Below are positions 8,326-17,400 of a DNA stretch of 64,000 nt, piece after piece. The position numbers were made by a program, and so were the translations under genes. How positions within the stretch are numbered: position 1 is the first letter of the stretch; each line of letters opens with the position of its first letter. The stretch spans positions 21,840-85,839 of the forward strand of contig JAABRL010000014.1 in the NCBI GenBank assembly GCA_011390935.1, given 5' to 3'. This stretch comes from Gemmatimonas sp. Lineage in GTDB: Bacteria > Gemmatimonadota > Gemmatimonadetes > Gemmatimonadales > Gemmatimonadaceae. Under the pieces are notes generated by a model. The model was not told the origin of the DNA. It ran no database searches and saw nothing but the letters and a program-made list of their open reading frames with translations.

Positions 8326-10047
8326 GTGCTCCTCGAGCTCCGCCTGCGCAACGTCGCCGTTATCGAAGCCGTGACCCTGCCGCTCGCTGGCGGGCTCAAT
8401 GTGCTCACCGGGGAGACGGGCGCGGGAAAATCGCTCATCGTGGGCGCGCTCGGTCTGCTGCTCGGTGAACGGGCAGCGGCCGATCGCATTCGCGCGGGGC
8501 AGGACCGCGCCACGGTCGAAGCGACGTTCGACGCGCGCGGTCTCGACGAGGTGCGCGCCTGGCTCGATGCGCGCGGCATCGACGCCGAAGATGAAACGCT
8601 CATTCTCAAGCGCGAGGTGTCGAGCGCCGGTCGCTCGCGAGCATGGGTGAATGGCACGGCCGTCACGGTCGCCGTGCTGCGAGCACTCGGCGCGCAACTC
8701 ATCACGGTGCACGGCCAGCACGAGGCGCAGCAACTGCTCGACGCCGCCGCTCAACGCAGCGTGCTCGATGCGTACGCAGGCGCCACGGAACAGGCAGCGC
8801 GTGTCTCCAGTGCCCATGCCCGGGTGCTCGCCGTTCGTGAGCAGCGTGCGGCGCTCGAGGCACGTCGTGTGGCTGCGTCGCAACGCGCCGACTACCTGCG
8901 ATTTCTCGTCGATGAGATCGACTCCGCGAAGCTGCAGCCTGGCGAAGACGAGCAGCTCGACGCGGAGCATCGGCGATTGGCGCACGCCGAAGAGTTGCGG
9001 AGGACCGCCGAAGAGATCGTGGGTACGCTGCAGGGAGATGACGGCGCGGTGCTCGATCGGCTCGGGAGCGTGCAGCGTGCACTTGGCACACTGCAGCGCA
9101 TCGATCCATCGCTCGAGCGCTTGCAAGCGAGCAGCGACGCCGCCTACTACGCGCTCGATGAGCTGGCGCGCGAGCTGGCAACGTACGCCGACGGCATCGA
9201 GGCCGATCCGCTGCGGCTGCGCGAGGTCGATACGCGGCGCGCGTTGCTGCATGCGCTGCTGCGGAAGCACGGCCCGACGGTGTCCGACGTGCTCGCGACG
9301 GCCGAGCAGGCGCGTGCCGAACTTGCGCTCGTGGATGACATCGAGTCTGCACGCGCGACGGTGGAGCGTGCGCTGCAGCAGGCACTCACGGAGCATGCCG
9401 CTGCCGCTACCGAACTCACAACGTTGCGCACGGCCGCAGCGGCCACGCTACGCGAGGCGGTGAGTGCGCTGCTGCCGGAGCTTGGCATGGTGGACGGCCG
9501 CTTTCTCGTGCAGCTCACGACGCTGGCGGAGGCCGGCGCGTACGGCGCCGAGCAGGTGCAGTTCCTCGTCGCGCTCAACGCAGGGATGGCGCCCGGCCCA
9601 CTCGATCGTGTCGCCTCGGGCGGTGAGCTGGCACGCGTGATGCTGGCGGTGAGCACGGTGCTCGCACGGCTGCAGGCAGTGCCCACGCTGGTATTCGATG
9701 AGGTCGATGCCGGGGTCGGCGGTGCGGTCGCGTGGCAGGTGGGCGCGCTCATGCGTCGCGTGGCAGCGCACCATCAGGTGCTGGCGATTTCACACCTCGC
9801 GCAAATCGCGGCGTGCGCCCATCACCATGTCGTCGTGCGCAAGGCTCGCACCGATGGGTTCACCACGTCGGATACGGAAACGGTGCAGGACGACGCACGG
9901 GTGCTGGAGCTGGCGCGCATGCTCGGCGGTGACGCGGAGCGGGAAGTGAGTCGTGCGCACGCGCGGGAGCAGCTGGAGCGTGGTGCGGCGATTGGCGACG
10001 CCGCCCCGACCGCGAGGGTGCGTCAGCGCCGCGGGAAGCCGCGATAG
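8326..10047 (+). CDS. recN: DNA repair protein RecN
   Basis: SMC-like ATPase that acts early in double-strand-break repair. It has Walker A GETGAGKS near residue 30, a long coiled-coil middle part with the RecN-specific FLVDEIDSAKLQPGEDEQL, the ABC signature ASGGELARVMLA, and Walker B TLVFDEVDAGVGG with AISHLAQIAA after it. The GTG start at 8326 has a strong Shine-Dalgarno (AAGGAGAAGG, 8311-8320). The nadK-recN pairing is common. The last 25 bases overlap the end of the convergent gene on the minus strand. Confidence 0.95.
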   Translation: MLLELRLRNVAVIEAVTLPLAGGLNVLTGETGAGKSLIVGALGLLLGERAAADRIRAGQDRATVEATFDARGLDEVRAWLDARGIDAEDETLILKREVSSAGRSRAWVNGTAVTVAVLRALGAQLITVHGQHEAQQLLDAAAQRSVLDAYAGATEQAARVSSAHARVLAVREQRAALEARRVAASQRADYLRFLVDEIDSAKLQPGEDEQLDAEHRRLAHAEELRRTAEEIVGTLQGDDGAVLDRLGSVQRALGTLQRIDPSLERLQASSDAAYYALDELARELATYADGIEADPLRLREVDTRRALLHALLRKHGPTVSDVLATAEQARAELALVDDIESARATVERALQQALTEHAAAATELTTLRTAAAATLREAVSALLPELGMVDGRFLVQLTTLAEAGAYGAEQVQFLVALNAGMAPGPLDRVASGGELARVMLAVSTVLARLQAVPTLVFDEVDAGVGGAVAWQVGALMRRVAAHHQVLAISHLAQIAACAHHHVVVRKARTDGFTTSDTETVQDDARVLELARMLGGDAEREVSRAHAREQLERGAAIGDAAPTARVRQRRGKPR

Positions 10048-11624
10048 ATCCGCAGTTCGAGTCGGTCGCGTACCAGCGATGGCACGATCACACCCGACGC
10101 GTTCAACGCGACCTCATGCGAGAACATGATCTCCACGGCGCGGCGCGAGTTGCCACGCACGAACGGCGCGAGCGTGGAGTACGTGATGCCGATCGCACCA
10201 AACTGTGCCGAACCGGATGGTGTGCGATACTCCTCGCCGTCCGCCGTCACGTACGTATCGCCGCCCATGGTGCGCCGCGCCCAGGTGGCCGAGACACCGA
10301 GCTTTTCGCCAAGGTTGATGCGCGGCGCGATCTCGAAATCGAATCGCTGTCCGAGTGAGCGGCTGGCCGCCTGTGGCCTTGAGGTGAAGAACACATCGGG
10401 CAAGCCCGCGCCAGGCAACCGGACGACGGCCTGATCCGGACGCGGCATGGTACTGCGTGCCGTGACCGAGACCCAGCCCCACTTGCGCCACACCGCGTCG
10501 GCGGTGGCGCGCAGCAGCAGCGCATTCACGCCCTCGCCGGTGGCGAGCGCGAAGGGTTCGTTGGCTTGTGCGCTGCTGGCCGTGCCGAAGCGCCAGCCGG
10601 CTGAGGCGAGCACGCGCACGCCGCTGCGGCCGCTCGTAAGCCGCGCCGCCTGATTGGCGCGCCAGGTGTCGAACAGCAGCACGCGCGCTTCGAGGTCCAC
10701 GTCGCCCATGCCGGCTCGAAAGGCGCCGCCCAGCGTATCGGCGTTGAGGCCGAACGCCGAGTCCTGCGCGAGCGACTGCAGCCCCTCGGGGCCGTAGACG
10801 AGGGTAGCGCCGAAGGGGACGTCACGCCGCAGCGAGCTGAAGCCGTACTCGGCAAATGCGTCGCTCAGCTCGGCGAGCGACTCGCCAATGGCCCGGTGCT
10901 CCGGGCTGCCAGCGACCGGCACAACCGGGGCGCCGAGCGTGGTCGTACCGTCACCGTAGACAGCCAACCACGAGGTGGCGAAACGCTCGGTGCGGCTCAA
11001 CAAGGCCTCGGCGGCCGCGGGGTCGGCGCGAATCACATCGCATACGTCACCGGTCCCACCGCCGCCGCACGTCGCGATGGCATCGGACAAGGTGGTGCGC
11101 GCATCGGCCAGTCGGAAGAAGACGCCGCCATTGTCGATCGCGGCCTGGCCATTCGTGAGCGCCGGGTTGGCGCCCACGTTGGCGTCCACGCCGTTGCGGT
11201 TGAGCACGAGCCGTGCATCGTGCACCACTTCCACGTACGGCACCCGCACCCCGAGGCTGACCCGGTCAGTCAACCCCAGCTCGGCCTGCAACAGCGAGGT
11301 CGTGCGACGAACGGCGCCGCTGGCCTCGAGCGGACCGAGCGTCAGCCCGAAATCGCTGCGCCCCAGCAGGCTGCGAATGCCGGTCTCTGTCTCCGCGAGC
11401 ACGGGTAGCTGCGCGGGCCCGAAGGACGGCGTACTGACGCCGCGCAGCAGTTGGCCGACGGTACCATTGCCGAGCAGGCGTCGGTCCCACTGGTCCCACG
11501 TGCCGCTGATCGACAGGCGCCAGGTGCGCGCCGGAACGGGCACCGCGTCTTCCCCCAGTCCAGCAACGGCTTGCGCCTGCAGAGCACGGCCAGCGGTCGC
11601 GATGAGCGAAAGCGCCACGGCCAC
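10023..11624 (-). CDS. Predicted outer-membrane beta-barrel protein, family not recognised
   Basis: The 533-aa product has a hydrophobic N-terminus ending in AQA, like a signal peptide. The rest is rich in alternating hydrophobic/polar strands (LSLGVRVPYVEVVHDARLV, FGATLVYG, VDLEARVLLFDTW, RFDFEIAPRIN, AVEIMFSHEVALN), as in porin-like barrels. I recognise no family. The GTG start at 11624 leaves the signal peptide without a basic n-region. In frame just upstream, a CTG at 11640-11642 would give MRRPLT before the hydrophobic core, so a CTG start is possible. It may be an export or surface protein. The 3' end overlaps recN by 25 bases. Confidence 0.6.
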   Translation of the reverse strand: MAVALSLIATAGRALQAQAVAGLGEDAVPVPARTWRLSISGTWDQWDRRLLGNGTVGQLLRGVSTPSFGPAQLPVLAETETGIRSLLGRSDFGLTLGPLEASGAVRRTTSLLQAELGLTDRVSLGVRVPYVEVVHDARLVLNRNGVDANVGANPALTNGQAAIDNGGVFFRLADARTTLSDAIATCGGGGTGDVCDVIRADPAAAEALLSRTERFATSWLAVYGDGTTTLGAPVVPVAGSPEHRAIGESLAELSDAFAEYGFSSLRRDVPFGATLVYGPEGLQSLAQDSAFGLNADTLGGAFRAGMGDVDLEARVLLFDTWRANQAARLTSGRSGVRVLASAGWRFGTASSAQANEPFALATGEGVNALLLRATADAVWRKWGWVSVTARSTMPRPDQAVVRLPGAGLPDVFFTSRPQAASRSLGQRFDFEIAPRINLGEKLGVSATWARRTMGGDTYVTADGEEYRTPSGSAQFGAIGITYSTLAPFVRGNSRRAVEIMFSHEVALNASGVIVPSLVRDRLELRIYRGFPRR

Positions 11625-11879
11625 GGTGAGCGGCCGACGCAGTGCCGCGGAGTGCGTGGGGAGCGTACGCGCGAGGCGTACCAGCGCGAAGCGAAAAAGC
11701 GTGCGGCGAGGAGGCAGAATCGGACCGGAGAACAGCGAAAAGGGGGACTGCGCCGAGACACGCTCCGCCTGATGGAGCTGTGGCGCTAGATTCGATCGAG
11801 CTTAGCCCGTCCGCCACATGGCGTCAACGCGACCAGCCGCAGGGTTGTAGCGTGCCTCGCTTCCAGGAGTTCCGTCCTC

Positions 11880-13664
11880 GTGCCTTCCCGTCCGATCCCG
11901 TCCATTCCGTGGCAGACCACGGGCAATCACTGGCTGTCGCTGCCGTGCATCCATCCGGCGGACGGTGCGGTGTACGCGCTGGGCGTGCTCCATCGCGGCG
12001 CGCGAGCAGCGATCGAGTTCGCGGGCGCGGCGGATTTCGAGCAGGGCGTCGGACAGCCGCTGCTGCGGCCGGTGGTGCGCGTGGACGGCGTGGTGCGCGA
12101 ACTTGCCGCGGAGGGCATCGCGTGGGAGCGGGCTGTGGGGTGGCTGCCGACGTTCACCTGCGTCGTGGGGTCGCTGCTGCTGCGCGGCACGATCTTCGCC
12201 CCGTATGGCCGTGATGCGGACATGGCGGGCGCGGTGTATGCGGTGACCGTGGAGAATCGCGGTACCACGGCGCACGAGGTGGAAGTGGCACTCGTGGGAC
12301 AGCTGGGGCATCGGCAGCAGCGGGTGCGCACGGCGCGCGCGTTCGACGACGCGCATCGGGTGGTGTGCGTGGATGATGACATGCTCGTGCTCGAGGGCGC
12401 GGCGATTCCGGGCGTCGCGGCCGTCGCCATCGGTGCCGACGGGCCGGCGGTGTGCGAAGTGGGTGGTGAACTCGCGCCGCTCTTCGCGATGCGCCGCGCG
12501 TTTCGCGTGGATCCGGGACAGTCGGTTCCGTGTGCGTTCTACATTGCCGTCGGGCCGGAGCGTGACGGCGCCTGCGCGACGGTGCATGTGCTACGCCGCC
12601 GCGGCTGGCGCACCCTGCTCGCCGCCACGCGTGAGGCGTTGCAGCAGCTGGAGCAGGCCACGGGCAACGAGGCCGTCGATCGACTCGTCAATCGGAATCT
12701 GCTGTTCGCGTACTTCTACGGCGTGGGACGCGGCCTCGATGACGCGCACTATTATCTCGTGCGTACGCGCGCGCCGTGGCACAGCGTCGGCGCGACCGTT
12801 CGCGACTGGGAAGCGCTCATGTGGACGCTGAGCGCGGTGCAGCTCGCCGATACGGGACTGGCGCGCGAGCTGCTCGTGCGAACGTGCGAACTCCACGGCT
12901 ACGCGCCGGGGCAGGGCGTGCACTATCTCGACGGCACGCTGTTCGAGCCGGGCTTCGCGATCGAAGGGGCCGCGGCGTACGCCATTGCGATCGATCGCTA
13001 CATTCGGACCACCAACGACGATCAGATCGTGGAGGAACCGGTGGTCGCCGACACGTTGTATGTGTCCAGCGATGATCTGGCGGCGCGTCGCGACGAGCGG
13101 CTGGCGCTGTACAGCACCGAGGTCAGTCCCGGCGGCGCACCGGTGCGCTACCCGTTCACGTTGCACGGCAACGCCGTGGTCGCCGCGGCGCTCGATGTGC
13201 TCCGCCGCACACTCGATGAAGAAGCGGCGCGCGACGTGGAGGATCCCGAAGCGGTCCGCGCGGCGATTCGTCGCCACTTTGCGCAGGACCGTGGTGGCAA
13301 GGCGCAGCTGGCGGCCTCGGTGGATCTCGCGGGGGGGAGCGATCAGAGCGATGATCCCGCGGCGTCCGTGCTGTGGCTGCCGCTCTACGACGCACTCGAC
13401 CGTGACGATTCCCTGTTCCGGCGGACGGTGCGCGCAGTGCCCGCGCATGAGGGGGGGCTGGTGCGGGAGATCGCGCGACTGCTCGGGCCTGATGGTGGTG
13501 AGGTGCTGCAGTGGCTTCGCCGTGCGCCACTCGATCAGGGCATCGCGGCCACGGACGTGGACGCGGAGGGACGGGCCACGGGCGATGGCGGCGATGCGGC
13601 GTTGGCGGGGTTGCTCGCGTCGACCGTGTGGTACGCCATGCACGCGCTCGGGTTACGCGGCTGA
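11880..13664 (+). CDS. Six-hairpin (alpha/alpha) glycosidase-like protein, function unknown
   Basis: A 594-aa protein with an N-terminal beta-rich part (about 1-215, including GAVYAVTVENRGTTAHEVEVALVG) and a helical C-terminal part with repeated aromatic/acidic segments (FAYFYGVGRGLDDAHYYLVR, WHSVGATVRDWEALMWTLSA, GFAIEGAAAYAIAIDRYIR). This layout resembles glycogen-debranching and related glycoside hydrolases or phosphorylases with an (alpha/alpha)6 barrel. I cannot assign a substrate or name catalytic acids with confidence. No signal peptide is seen, so it is probably cytoplasmic. AGGAG at 11865-11869 supports the GTG start at 11880. Confidence 0.6.
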   Translation: MPSRPIPSIPWQTTGNHWLSLPCIHPADGAVYALGVLHRGARAAIEFAGAADFEQGVGQPLLRPVVRVDGVVRELAAEGIAWERAVGWLPTFTCVVGSLLLRGTIFAPYGRDADMAGAVYAVTVENRGTTAHEVEVALVGQLGHRQQRVRTARAFDDAHRVVCVDDDMLVLEGAAIPGVAAVAIGADGPAVCEVGGELAPLFAMRRAFRVDPGQSVPCAFYIAVGPERDGACATVHVLRRRGWRTLLAATREALQQLEQATGNEAVDRLVNRNLLFAYFYGVGRGLDDAHYYLVRTRAPWHSVGATVRDWEALMWTLSAVQLADTGLARELLVRTCELHGYAPGQGVHYLDGTLFEPGFAIEGAAAYAIAIDRYIRTTNDDQIVEEPVVADTLYVSSDDLAARRDERLALYSTEVSPGGAPVRYPFTLHGNAVVAAALDVLRRTLDEEAARDVEDPEAVRAAIRRHFAQDRGGKAQLAASVDLAGGSDQSDDPAASVLWLPLYDALDRDDSLFRRTVRAVPAHEGGLVREIARLLGPDGGEVLQWLRRAPLDQGIAATDVDAEGRATGDGGDAALAGLLASTVWYAMHALGLRG

Positions 13665-13699
13665 GGCATGGGCGCGGGGCGTGATTGTCTGCGCCCCGC

Positions 13700-13729
13700 T
13701 TGTCGCCCGGACGCACTCGGGGTTATGTT
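13700..13729 (+). promoter_or_regulatory. Candidate promoter of the tRNA-Gly gene
   Basis: TTGTCG (13700-13705) and TATGTT (13724-13729) with an 18-base spacer sit directly upstream of tRNA-Gly. The expected transcription start is a few bases before the mature 5' end at 13738. Confidence 0.5.
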
Positions 13730-13737
13730 AGGCGCAC

Positions 13738-13810
13738 GCGGGAATAGCTCAGTTGGTAGAGCACAACCTTGCCAAGGTTGGGGTCGCGGGTTCGAGTCCC
13801 GTTTCCCGCT
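13738..13810 (+). tRNA. tRNA-Gly (anticodon GCC)
   Basis: A complete cloverleaf can be drawn. The acceptor stem is GCGGGAA (13738-13744) paired with TTCCCGC (13803-13809), discriminator U at 13810. D arm is AGCTCAGTTGGTAGAGC. The anticodon arm is CAACC-TTGCCAA-GGTTG with GCC at 13771-13773. The T arm contains GGTTCGAGTCC. CCA is not encoded. It reads glycine GGC/GGU codons, which are very frequent in this GC-rich genome. Confidence 0.97.
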
Positions 13811-13869
13811 CTTGTTGGCGTCGTTCGACTGTCGTCAATGCTGCATTTCATCGATCGGAGCAGGACGGG

Positions 13870-13901
13870 GGAGCGGGCAGGTGCCGCTCCTTTCGCGTTT
13901 T
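13870..13901 (+). terminator. Rho-independent terminator after tRNA-Gly
   Basis: Stem GGAGCGG (13870-13876) pairs with CCGCTCC (13884-13890) around a seven-base loop and is followed by TTTCGCGTTTT. It separates the two tRNA genes, which suggests that tRNA-Leu can be transcribed from its own start. Confidence 0.7.
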
Positions 13902-13906
13902 CGGTG

Positions 13907-13990
13907 GCCCGGATGGCGAAACCGGTAGACGCGGGGGCCTTAAAAGCCCCTTCCCGCAAGGGGGTGCGGGTTCGAGTCCCGCTCCGGGCA
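13907..13990 (+). tRNA. tRNA-Leu (anticodon TAA)
   Basis: This is a class II tRNA of 84 bases with a long variable arm. The acceptor stem GCCCGGA (13907-13913) pairs with TCCGGGC (13983-13989), discriminator A at 13990. The anticodon stem GGGGC/GCCCC flanks a loop with TAA at 13941-13943. The variable arm is CTTCCCGCAAGGGGG. The T arm contains GGTTCGAGTCC. CCA is not encoded. It reads leucine UUA/UUG, rare codons here. Confidence 0.96.
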
Positions 13991-14013
13991 CTCATCACGA
14001 GCAGGAGTACGGC

Positions 14014-14235
14014 GTGCGGACAGTGCGTGACGCGCGGGGCACCAACTGGATCTGCCTCGAACTGCCAGAAGTGCCGGTCGAACAGGTGGCGGCCGCGTCC
14101 TCCATTCAGCCAGTACCCGTGGCCGTCGAGTGCAACTCCGGCGCCGAGCGGGCCATCATTCTCGTGGCCGACGATTGGGCCGAGGCGCTGTCCGACGCGG
14201 CGCTCATCGAGACCATCGAAGCCGCCTTGCGCTGA
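14014..14235 (+). CDS. Small conserved-looking protein of unknown function (73 aa)
   Basis: GTG 14014 follows a good Shine-Dalgarno (GCAGGAG, 14001-14007) and gives 73 residues starting MRTVRDARGTNWICLELPE. The sequence is acidic with an Ile/Val-rich core (RAIILVADDWAEALSDAALIETIEAAL), suggesting a small folded alpha/beta domain with a C-terminal helix. I do not recognise a family. It lies 24 bases after tRNA-Leu and just upstream of the pcs control region, but nothing in the sequence links it to pcs. Confidence 0.6.
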   Translation: MRTVRDARGTNWICLELPEVPVEQVAAASSIQPVPVAVECNSGAERAIILVADDWAEALSDAALIETIEAALR

Positions 14236-14270
14236 GCCCCCGCACGGCGCACCTTGGCGGGGAGTTCGGA

Positions 14271-14290
14271 ACATGACGGTAACGTCATGT
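14271..14290. promoter_or_regulatory. Perfect dyad upstream of pcs-mcr, candidate operator
   Basis: ACATGACG (14271-14278) and CGTCATGT (14283-14290) are exact inverted copies around GTAA. A 20-bp site of this size and symmetry is typical of dimeric TetR, GntR or MarR-family regulators. It lies 36 bp downstream of the preceding gene and 136 bp upstream of the likely pcs start. I could not identify a convincing -35/-10 pair beside it. Confidence 0.55.
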
Positions 14291-14320
14291 ATTGAGATTT
14301 GAGAGGAAGCCCGTCCGTCG

Positions 14321-14338
14321 TGCCACCGCTGCGTGGCA
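14321..14338. promoter_or_regulatory. Second small dyad in the pcs leader
   Basis: TGCCAC (14321-14326) and GTGGCA (14333-14338) form a 6-bp inverted repeat around CGCTGC. It could be an operator half or an RNA hairpin in the pcs 5' leader. With only six-base arms in GC-rich DNA, chance is a real alternative. Confidence 0.25.
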
Positions 14339-14425
14339 GGGCGGTCGGCGCGTATATCGACCTGACGGATGCGGCGCTGGCGCTGCATCGCGAGTCCTGA
14401 CGCACCACGCTCCTACGGGGTTCGG

Positions 14426-17400
14426 GTGGCATCGACCAACGGCACGGCGCAACCGGCGGCGGTCTCTCCGCCGCATCCCTCCAACAATCCCCTTCGCACG
14501 CGTGCGGACTGGGAGGCGGCGCGTTCCGCCTGCAGCGACGATCCCGGCGCCTTTCATGGCGACATGGCGACCGCCACGCTGCATTGGTTCGATCCGACGC
14601 TCGGCGAGCGGGGGGCGTGGATCGCCCGCAATGCACACGGGGAGTGGCGGGGCTGGGATGCGCAGACTCTGGCGCCCGTCTCGGGCGTGCGACCCTCCGC
14701 GTGGCGTCCATTCGAACGTGCCTTCAACGACGACGACGCACCCTGGTATCGCTGGTTCGCCGGCGCGCGCACCAATGCCGCGTTCAACGAAATCGATCGC
14801 CACGTGTTGTCCGGGCACGGTGAGGAGGCGGCGTTCCTCGTGGAGGGTGACCGATGGGATCAGTCGCGCGGCGACGGGCGCGGCGCTCCGGTGGTCGCCT
14901 ATCCGATCTCGCGAAAGGCGCTGCTGATCGACGTGGCCAAGGCGGCGTTGGCGTTGCGGGCGCTCGGCTTGCGCATCGGCGATCGTATCGCGCTCAATCT
15001 GCCGAACATTCCCGCGCAGGTCGCGTTCACCGAAGCCGCCAAGCGGCTTGGCATCATCTACACGCCCGTGTTCGGGGGCTTCTCCGACAAGACGCTCGCT
15101 GACCGCATTCACGATGCAGGCGCGCGCGTGGTGATCACGGCGGACGGTGGATGGCGGAATGCGCAGATTGTGCCCTTCAAGGCGGCCTATACCGATCCGG
15201 CGCTCGACCAGTACCTCGCCGCCGATCGCGCGATCGCGGTGGTGCGCGACACGGTCCACGCACTCACGCTCGAGCCGGCACACGCCGAGCAGATCACGGA
15301 ATCGGCGGCAGCGGCGGTCGCGGGCGAGATCACGGTGGAGCGACGCGACGCCATGCGCGGTGTCGGTCGTGCGCTGAGCGCACTCACGGAGAGTGGCGCA
15401 ATCGACGCGGCCGTGGCCGGTCGTGTGCGTACCGCGGTGGCGCGTGCTCTTGTCGATGCGGGCAGTGCGGTGGAGCGCGTGGTCGTGGTGCGATACACCG
15501 CGCAGGCCGATGTGCCGTGGCGCGAAGGGCGCGATATCTGGGCCGACGCACTGCTCGGCCCCGCACTCACGCAGCTCCTTGACGCGGCGCGCGCACTCGG
15601 GCACGACGTGGCCGACGAAGCCGCGCTCCGTGCGCTTCCCGATGTGGACCTCGTGCGCGTGATCTGGTCGATCGTGCCGCCGGAGCCGGTCGACGCGGAG
15701 TTTCCGCTCTTCTTCATCTACACGTCCGGCTCCACGGGCAAGCCGAAGGGCGTCGTGCATGTACATGGCGGGTACACGGCCGGCGTGGCGCATACCATGC
15801 GCGTGAGCTTCGATGCGCAGCCGGGCGATGTCATGTACGTGGTGGCCGATCCGGGGTGGATCACGGGGCAGAGTTACATGCTGTCAGCCGCGCTCACCAC
15901 GCGGGTCACCAGTGTGCTCGCGGAAGGCGCGCCGGTGTTCCCCTCGGCCGGTCGGTTCGCGTCGATCATCGAGCGGTACGGCGTGAAGATCTTCAAGGCG
16001 GGCGTGACCTTCCTCAAGACGGTCATGCAGGACGCGCAGAACGCCGAAGATGTGAAGCGATACGACTTGTCCTCGCTCAAGGTCGCGACCTTCTGCGCCG
16101 AACCGGTGTCGTCGTCGGTGCAGCAGTTCGGCATGGATCTCATGTGCCCCTGGTACATCAACTCGTACTGGGCCACCGAGCATGGCGGCATCGTCTGGAC
16201 GCACTTCTACGGCAACGAGGATTTCCCGCTGCGCGCCGACGCGCACACGTATCCGATGCCGTGGGTCATGGGCGACGTGTGGGTGCCCGATGGGACGCCG
16301 GACGCGGAGGGGCGGCTGCCGGCGCGTCCGGCCGAGCTCGACGAGAAGGGCGAGATCGTGATTCGTGCGCCGTATCCGTATCTCGCGCGCACGATCTGGG
16401 GTGATGTCGAGCGCTTCGCGGTCGAGGACGGAGCCGTGGTGCCCGCCTGGCGCGGCGATTTCTCGCGCTACCGCAGCACGTACTGGAGTCGCTGGCAGGG
16501 CACCTGGGCCTACACGCAGGGCGACTTCGCGGTGCGATACCCGGACGGTGGCTTCTCACTGCACGGCCGCAGCGATGACGTGATCAATGTGTCCGGGCAT
16601 CGCATGGGCACGGAAGAGATCGAAGGCGCCATTCTGCGCGACAAGCAGCTCAACGCCGATTCGCCCGTGGGCAATGTGATCGTCGTTGGCGCGCCGCACC
16701 GCGAGAAGGGACTCACGCCACTCGCGTTCATTACGCCGGCCGCGGGGCATCGGCTCACCGCGGACGATCGCCGCCGTCTCATCGAGTTGGTCCGTCAGGA
16801 GAAGGGAGCCGTGGCCGTGCCCGAGGATTTCCTCGAGGTGCCGGCGTTCCCCGAGACGCGCAGTGGCAAGTACGTACGCCGACTCGTGCGCGCCCTCGTG
16901 GACGAGCAGGACATTGGTGATACGAGCACGCTGCGCAATCCGGAGTGTGTGCCGGAGCTTGCGCGCGTGATCGGTGACTGGAAGGCGAGACAGCGTGTCC
17001 GCGAGGAGCAGCGCATCCTCGATCACGGACGCTACTTCCGCGTGCACTATCATCCGGTCGGTTTGCAGCAGGGTGTGCCGGTTCGCGTTGCGCTGGTCAC
17101 GGTGACCAATCCGCCGGTCAACGCGCTCAACGAGCGCTCGCTCGATGAGCTCGTCACCGTGGTGGAGCACCTGTCGCGACGCGATGACGTGATCGCCGTG
17201 ATCTTCACCGGCGACGGCACGTCATCGTTCGTGGCTGGCGCGGACATTCGGCAGCTGCTCGAGGACGTGCATACGTATGACGAGGCGGTCACGCTCCCCA
17301 ACGTGGCGCATCTCGCGTTCCGCACCATCGAACGCATGAACAAACCGTGCATTGCGGCAATCAACGGCGTCGCACTCGGCGGCGGCATGGAGTTCGCCCT

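Noticed and set aside
14265..14295. MerR-type promoter with 19-base spacer spanning the pcs dyad
   Set aside because: TTCGGA and TATTGA flank the dyad at the right distance, but both match the consensus in only three positions, so I report the dyad without a promoter.
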